Source: an uncultured Collinsella sp. (GTDB lineage Bacteria; Actinomycetota; Coriobacteriia; Coriobacteriales; Coriobacteriaceae). Taken from it: a stretch of 28,652 bases of DNA. Each line of letters begins with the position of its first letter. Positions within the stretch are counted from its first letter, which is position 1. The stretch spans positions 1 to 28,652 of the forward strand of contig URUC01000018.1 of assembly GCA_900550965.1 (NCBI GenBank), given 5' to 3'. Shown here in pieces: positions 24,138 to 28,652 of the stretch. The notes beneath the pieces are model-generated. The model was not told the DNA's origin and did not search any database. It saw only the letters and a program-made list of their open reading frames with translations. Position numbers and translations under genes: made by a program.

Positions 24138-26405
24138 TTAGCTCAGGTGCCAGATCTCGTCGTTGTACTGGGAGATCGTACGGTCGGACGAGAAGGTGCC
24201 GGCGTTGGCGATATTGATGAGCGCCTTGCGCATCCAGGCGTCCTGGTCCTCGTAGTCGGCCAGCACGCGCTCCTTGGTCTGGATGTACTCCTCAATGTCG
24301 AGCAGGGCCATAAACCAGTCCTTGCCCTTAATGTCGTCGTGCAGGCGCTGCAGGCGCTCGGCGTTGCCGGTTGCCATAAAGGCCGGGTTGGTGATGAAGT
24401 CCACCAGCAGTTTAATGCCGGGCTTGCGGTAGAGCGCACCGGCGTTGTAGGTGCCGTCGGCGTAGAGCTGCTCGACCTGTTTGGACGAGGCACCAAAGGT
24501 ATAGATGTTCTCGTCGCCCACGAGCTCGGCAATCTCCACGTTGGCACCGTCGAGCGTGCACAGGGTTAGGGCGCCGTTGAGCATGAACTTCATGTTGGAG
24601 GTGCCGCTCGCCTCCTTGGAGGCCAGGCTGATCTGCTCGGAGATGTCAGCGGCGGGGATCACGCGCTCGGCGGCGGTGACGTTGTAGTTCTCGATCATGA
24701 CAACCTGCAGGTAGGGAGCCACGTCGGGGTCGTTTGCAATCCACTGCGACAGCGTCAGGATCAGATGGATGATGTCCTGCGCGATAGTGTAGGCAGGCGC
24801 CGCCTTGCCGCCAAAGATGATGGTGACAGGGTGCTTAGGCCTGTTGCCGTTCTTGATATCGAAGTACTTCCAGATGATGTAGAGCGCGAGCATCTGCTGA
24901 CGCTTGTACTCGTGGATGCGCTTGACCTGGACGTCGATGATGGCGTTGGAGGGAATGGTCACGCCCTGCTCGAGCGCCATGAACTGGCGCATGATGGCCT
25001 TGGCCTCGACCTTGGTGGCGGCCAGGCGCTCAAGAACGTCCTTGTCGTCGGCGAACTTGGCGAGTTTGTTCAGATCGCCGGTGCTGCGCCAGTCGGTGCC
25101 GATTACATCGTCGAGCAGGCTGGCGAGCGCGGGGTTGGCTCCATGGATCCAGCGGCGGAAGGTGATGCCGTTGGTCTTGTTGGAGAACTTCTCGGGATAG
25201 ATCTCGTAGAACGGATGAAGCTCGGTGTCCTCCAGGATCTTGGTGTGGAGGGCGGCTACGCCGTTGATGGAGAAGCCAAAGTGGATGTCCATGTGGGCCA
25301 TGTGGACGGTGTCGTGCTCGTCGATGATGGCGACGCGCGGGTCATCGTGCTCGGCTTTCGCGATCTCATCGAGCTTGACGATAATGTCGGCGATGGCAGG
25401 GGAGACCTTCTGCAGGCTGGCGAGCGGCCACTTCTCGAGCGCCTCGGCAAGGATCGTGTGGTTAGTGTAGGCGACCATGGAGCGTACGATGGTCACGGCC
25501 TCGTCAAACTCGATGCCATGCTCGGTGGTGAGCAAGCGAATGAGCTCGGGGATGACCATGGTGGGGTGCGTGTCGTTAATTTGGACCACGGCGTAGTCGG
25601 CCAGATCGTGCAGGTTGCTGCCGCGCTCGACGGCCTCGTCGATCAGGAGCTGGGCGGCGTTGCTCACCATGAAGTACTCCTGATAGATGCGAAGCAGGCG
25701 GCCCTGCTCGTCGGAATCGTCGGGGTAGAGGAACAAGGTGAGGTTCTTGGCGATCTCGGTCTTGTCGAAGTCGATGGAGCTGCCGGGGACCAGGCCGTCG
25801 TCGACGCTCGCCAGGTCGAACAGGCGCAGACGGTTCTTGGTGGGCTGGCCGTAACCGGGCACGTCGATGTTGACGAGCTTGGAGGTAACGGCAAAATCGC
25901 CGAACTCGACGGTGTAGGAGCGGCCGTCGTCGACTAGGATGTCCTGCTCACCGAGCCACTCGTCGGGGACGGCCTTCTGCTGGTTGTCGACAAAGCGCTG
26001 ACGGAACAGGCCGTAGTGATAGTTGAGGCCCACGCCATCGCCGGTCAAGCCCAGCGTGGCGATGGAATCCAGGAAGCATGCGGCCAGGCGGCCCAGGCCG
26101 CCGTTGCCGAGCGACGGCTCGACCTCGAACTCCTCGATCTTGTTGAGGTCGTGGCCTGCGGCGGTGAGCTGATCCTTAACCTCATCGTAGATGCCGAGGT
26201 CGATCATGTTGTTGATGAGCAGCTTGCCGATCAAAAATTCGGCGGAAATGTAATAGAGCTTTTTCTTGCCGTTGTTGAGCGGGCAGGCGGCGGAGCGCTC
26301 CTGCACGAGTTTGACCAGCAGCTTGTAAATGCGACGGTCGTCGAGCTGCTCGAGCGAGGTGCCAAAAGACTGCTCGGCGAGTTCCATGAGGTTAATTTGG
26401 GGCAT
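24138..26405 (-). CDS. glgP: Glycogen/maltodextrin phosphorylase
   Basis: GT35 enzyme that releases glucose-1-phosphate from alpha-1,4-glucans using phosphate and PLP. EPSLGNGGLGRLAACFLDSIAT is the conserved N-terminal active-site segment, and EASGTSNMKFMLNGALTLCTLDGAN contains the PLP-binding lysine (Lys606). At 755 residues it is a short bacterial form without the N-terminal regulatory extension of larger members. The ATG at 26405 is preferred over one 27 nt upstream because AGGAG lies 5 nt before it. It is 130 nt downstream of malQ, with a stem-loop but no T tail between, so co-transcription with malQ is likely. Its products feed glycolysis after conversion to glucose-6-phosphate. Confidence 0.95.
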   Translation of the reverse strand: MPQINLMELAEQSFGTSLEQLDDRRIYKLLVKLVQERSAACPLNNGKKKLYYISAEFLIGKLLINNMIDLGIYDEVKDQLTAAGHDLNKIEEFEVEPSLGNGGLGRLAACFLDSIATLGLTGDGVGLNYHYGLFRQRFVDNQQKAVPDEWLGEQDILVDDGRSYTVEFGDFAVTSKLVNIDVPGYGQPTKNRLRLFDLASVDDGLVPGSSIDFDKTEIAKNLTLFLYPDDSDEQGRLLRIYQEYFMVSNAAQLLIDEAVERGSNLHDLADYAVVQINDTHPTMVIPELIRLLTTEHGIEFDEAVTIVRSMVAYTNHTILAEALEKWPLASLQKVSPAIADIIVKLDEIAKAEHDDPRVAIIDEHDTVHMAHMDIHFGFSINGVAALHTKILEDTELHPFYEIYPEKFSNKTNGITFRRWIHGANPALASLLDDVIGTDWRSTGDLNKLAKFADDKDVLERLAATKVEAKAIMRQFMALEQGVTIPSNAIIDVQVKRIHEYKRQQMLALYIIWKYFDIKNGNRPKHPVTIIFGGKAAPAYTIAQDIIHLILTLSQWIANDPDVAPYLQVVMIENYNVTAAERVIPAADISEQISLASKEASGTSNMKFMLNGALTLCTLDGANVEIAELVGDENIYTFGASSKQVEQLYADGTYNAGALYRKPGIKLLVDFITNPAFMATGNAERLQRLHDDIKGKDWFMALLDIEEYIQTKERVLADYEDQDAWMRKALINIANAGTFSSDRTISQYNDEIWHLS

Positions 26406-26451
26406 GTTTTCTCCTGTGATGGGTTGTTTCATGTCTGCAATTCATAAGAAG

Positions 26452-26485
26452 CCCGCGCGAGGGGATTGGGGTGGCCTCGCGCGGG
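26452..26485 (-). other. Stem-loop between malQ and glgP
   Basis: CCCGCGCGAGG and CCTCGCGCGGG form a perfect 11-bp stem with a 12-nt loop. On the transcribed (minus) strand the T run comes before the stem and only CTTCTT follows, so it is more likely an RNA-stability or partial termination element. Confidence 0.6.
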
Positions 26486-26534
26486 AAAAAGCAAGCGCGT
26501 CCGCACGGTGGGGAGGGGTCGGGCGCGGTAGCTC

Positions 26535-28040
26535 CTATTGAGGAAGCTCGATTTCGGCTTCCGACGGGATGCGGAAGTAGGTCTCGGTCCAGTCGGTGAG
26601 TTTGTGCTCGAGCTCGCGGGTGATGGCGCCGTCGAGCATGCGCCAGGTCCAGTTGCCGCCCAACGTGGCAGGGGTGTTGATGCGCGCCTCGTTGCCCAAG
26701 TTGAGCAGGTCCTGCATGGTGTAGATGCACGTGTCGCTCACGCTGGCGGCGATGGTGCGATTGAGTGCATCTGCCATGGGTTCGCCGGCCTGCTGATGGG
26801 TGTACAGGGCTGCCTGCTCGCGCTGACGCGGGGTGGTCGTTCCCTCAAACCAACCGCGCGCCGTCTCGTTATCGTGGGTGCCCACATAGGCGACGGTGTT
26901 GGCGATGTAGTTATGCGGCAGGTAGTACGAGTTGGTGCCCTCAAAGGCAAACTGCAGGATCTTCATGCCGGGGAAGCCCGAGTTGTCGCGCATGTCGATG
27001 ACGCCGGGGGTGAGGAAGCCCAGGTCCTCGGCGATGATGGGCAGCGTGCCGAGCTTTTCCTCGAGCGTCTTGAAGAACTTGAGGCCGGGACCCTGCGTCC
27101 ACGAACCGTAGGACGAATCGGGCGAGGAGAACGGCACCTCCCAATAGGCCTCGAAGCCGCGGAAGTGATCCAGGCGGATGACGTCGTACATGTCGAGGGC
27201 GGCGCGAATGCGGCCCTCCCACCAGGAGAAGCCGTCGGACTCCATGGCGTCCCAGTCGTAGATGGGGTTGCCCCAGTACTGGCCGGTGGCCGAGAACTGG
27301 TCGGGCGGCGTGCCGGCGACGCTCACGGGATTGCCGGCGGTGTCGATCTTAAAGAGCTCAGGCGTCGCCCACATCTCGACGGAGTCACGCGAGACATAGA
27401 TGGGCAGGTCGCCGATGATGAGAATGTCGCGCTCGTTGGCATAGGCCTTGAGGCGGCTCCACTGGCGATCGAAGAAGTACTGCGTCATCTGGTGGTAGAG
27501 CATACGCGCCGGATGGTCGGCGCAGACCTTGGCGGAAGCCTCGCCGCGGGTGCGGAGCTCCGCGGGCCACTCCCAAAACGCCTTGAGACCGCACTCCTCT
27601 TTGACGGTCATGAACTCACAGTAGGGGATGAGCCAGTCCTCGTTGGCCTGGATAAAGTCATCGAAATCGGCCGGCTTGTCGGCAGCAAAGCGCTCGGCGG
27701 CGCGGTCGAGAATCTGACGGCGGCCACCAAAGATGGCACCGTAGTCGACATTGCTGGGGTCGGATCCCAGATACACGCCATCGATATCGCGCTGCTCCAG
27801 ATACCCTGCCTCGATAAGCTCGGCAAAGTCGATAAAGTTGGAGTTGCCTGCGCGGGCCGAGAACGACTGATAGGGCGAATCGCCATAGCTGGTCGTCGTA
27901 AGGGGCAGAATCTGCCAGTAATGTTGTTTGCACGAGGCGAGAAAATCGACGAAGTCGTAGGCATTCCAGCCAAAGCCGCCGATTCCGTATGGTCCGGGCA
28001 GAGATGAGACGGGCATGAGGACGCCGCTTGCACGCTCCAT
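26535..28040 (-). CDS. malQ: 4-alpha-glucanotransferase (amylomaltase, GH77)
   Basis: Transfers alpha-1,4-glucan segments between maltooligosaccharides, releasing glucose and lengthening chains for phosphorolysis. The 501-residue protein has the GH77 catalytic set: Asp291 in IRLDHFRGF (nucleophile), Glu338 in IIAEDLGF (acid/base), and Asp390 in GTHDNETARGW. MPVSSLPGPYGIGGFG at the N-terminus is typical. An ATG at 28040 is taken as start; TTG (28055) and GTG (28052) upstream in frame follow AAGAAGG more closely, so the true start could be 4-5 residues earlier. It lies upstream of glgP, the usual partner for maltodextrin use, and has its own promoter with the GntR-type operator. Confidence 0.95.
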   Translation of the reverse strand: MERASGVLMPVSSLPGPYGIGGFGWNAYDFVDFLASCKQHYWQILPLTTTSYGDSPYQSFSARAGNSNFIDFAELIEAGYLEQRDIDGVYLGSDPSNVDYGAIFGGRRQILDRAAERFAADKPADFDDFIQANEDWLIPYCEFMTVKEECGLKAFWEWPAELRTRGEASAKVCADHPARMLYHQMTQYFFDRQWSRLKAYANERDILIIGDLPIYVSRDSVEMWATPELFKIDTAGNPVSVAGTPPDQFSATGQYWGNPIYDWDAMESDGFSWWEGRIRAALDMYDVIRLDHFRGFEAYWEVPFSSPDSSYGSWTQGPGLKFFKTLEEKLGTLPIIAEDLGFLTPGVIDMRDNSGFPGMKILQFAFEGTNSYYLPHNYIANTVAYVGTHDNETARGWFEGTTTPRQREQAALYTHQQAGEPMADALNRTIAASVSDTCIYTMQDLLNLGNEARINTPATLGGNWTWRMLDGAITRELEHKLTDWTETYFRIPSEAEIELPQ

Positions 28041-28125
28041 GAATGCGCTCACCAACCTTCTTGTTGTGGGGTCGGCCTGCCGATGGGTATGCAGTCCGCC
28101 TCCGATGTTCTGATTCGATACGCCT

Positions 28126-28155
28126 ATTGTAAAACATGTTGTTTAAACATGTACA
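28126..28155 (-). promoter_or_regulatory. malQ promoter with GntR-type operator
   Basis: On the minus strand TGTACA (28155-28150) and TACAAT (28131-28126) are 18 bp apart. TTGTTTAAACAT (28139-28150) lies between them and matches the operator in 11 of 12 positions, so bound repressor would block RNA polymerase. Confidence 0.6.
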
Positions 28156-28204
28156 GGCAAGATAAAAAAGTTGGTCGATTTTCGGCGAATGGCTACATGC
28201 CATG

Positions 28205-28238
28205 AAAAAGCCCCGACCTCACAACGTGAGATCGGGGC
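28205..28238 (-). terminator. Intrinsic terminator after galE
   Basis: On the minus strand GCCCCGATCTCAC pairs with GTGAGGTCGGGGC around a 3-nt loop, with one mismatch, followed by five T. Confidence 0.9.
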
Positions 28239-28260
28239 AAGAACGGTATGTAGGTTTTTG

Positions 28261-28652
28261 CTACTCGGCGTCGGCGAAGCCGTTGGGGTTGTGGCTCTGC
28301 CAGTTCCAGCTATCGCGGCACATGTCCGCGATGTCGTACTGGGCCTTCCAGCCCATCATGCGCTCGGCCTTGGAGGCATCGCACCAGTTGGCAGCGATGT
28401 CGCCGGCGCGGCGCTCGCGGATCACGTAGGGCAGCTCCTTGCCGCAAGCCTTGGAGAAGGCGGCGACGACCTCGAGTACCGAGGTGCCGGTGCCGGTGCC
28501 CAGGTTGAAGATCTCGACGCCGGTCTTGCCGTTCATCCAGTTAAGGGCGGCAACGTGACCAGAGGCCAGATCGCACACGTGGATGTAGTCGCGCACTCCG
28601 GTGCCGTCGGGGGTGGGGTAGTCGTTGCCAAAGACGTGCACCTTTTCCAGCT
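28261..28652 (-). CDS. galE: UDP-glucose 4-epimerase, C-terminal part (partial)
   Basis: Interconverts UDP-glucose and UDP-galactose in the Leloir pathway. Only about 130 C-terminal residues lie in the window: VFGNDYPTPDGTGVRDYIHVCDLASGHVAAL and IFNLGTGTGTSVLEV are characteristic of GalE, as is the closing RAGDIAANWCDASKAERMMGWKAQYDIADMC. The N-terminal NAD-binding domain with the GxxGxxG motif is outside. It is followed by its own terminator and then the malQ promoter. No operator motif of the GntR set is seen within the visible part. Confidence 0.95.
   Translation of the reverse strand, partial: LEKVHVFGNDYPTPDGTGVRDYIHVCDLASGHVAALNWMNGKTGVEIFNLGTGTGTSVLEVVAAFSKACGKELPYVIRERRAGDIAANWCDASKAERMMGWKAQYDIADMCRDSWNWQSHNPNGFADAE

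Noticed and set aside
24765..25937. A 390-codon plus-strand frame inside glgP
   Set aside because: Antisense shadow of glgP with Val/Asp/Gly-rich composition and no ribosome site or family motif.
26452..26490. Intrinsic terminator between malQ and glgP
   Set aside because: On the transcribed strand the T run precedes the stem, so the structure is not a standard terminator for malQ.
26538..28007. A 489-codon plus-strand frame inside malQ
   Set aside because: Antisense shadow of a clear GH77 gene; no motif or start signal.

Overview
The window looks like the chromosome of a GC-rich Gram-positive gut actinobacterium of the class Coriobacteriia, most likely Collinsella. This is inferred from gene content, codon use, fused tRNA-modification genes and repeat types; no database search was run. 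Signals are bacterial throughout: Shine-Dalgarno sites, intrinsic terminators, and a Tat/lipobox lipoprotein.

Layout. 1-655: the 3' end of a 23S rRNA gene, a 5S rRNA gene and a strong terminator. 705-7587: a tightly packed plus-strand housekeeping operon: acpS, a two-domain NAD(P)HX repair enzyme, alanine racemase, a family 4 uracil-DNA glycosylase, tsaE, and one 794-residue TsaB-RimI-TsaD fusion. 7588-8110: a palindromic repeat, then a promoter and a leader with a 14-codon Ile/Val-rich peptide and a terminator just before cstA, which has the architecture of an amino-acid attenuator. 8111-12367: the CstA-family carrier, then an orphan protein with a Toprim domain resembling JetD (DUF2220) behind a long charged linker. 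12368-13317: a 950-bp gene-free patch packed with unrelated palindromic or repeat elements, next to a tRNA-Gln(UUG) gene. 13431-15500 (minus): a peptidoglycan-binding-domain protein and a polyprenyl diphosphate synthase.

15616-28652 is mostly an alpha-glucan/sugar region. It holds a PTS EIIC-EIIB protein fused to a HAD phosphatase, a divergent GntR/UTRA regulator, a sugar ABC transporter (lipoprotein, two permeases, ATPase), glycogen phosphorylase, 4-alpha-glucanotransferase and the C-terminal part of GalE. A palindrome close to TTGTTTAAACAA occurs five times, in front of the PTS-HAD gene, the regulator, the ABC operon (twice) and malQ, so these genes are probably one regulon of the local GntR protein. 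The proposed logic is import of maltose or maltodextrins by PTS and ABC routes, removal of the PTS phosphate by the fused phosphatase, and processing by MalQ and GlgP.

The features most worth following up are the leader of cstA, an array of six alternating 13-bp repeats with 27-28-bp spacing (23824-24037), the JetD-like orphan, and the PTS-HAD fusion with its operator set.
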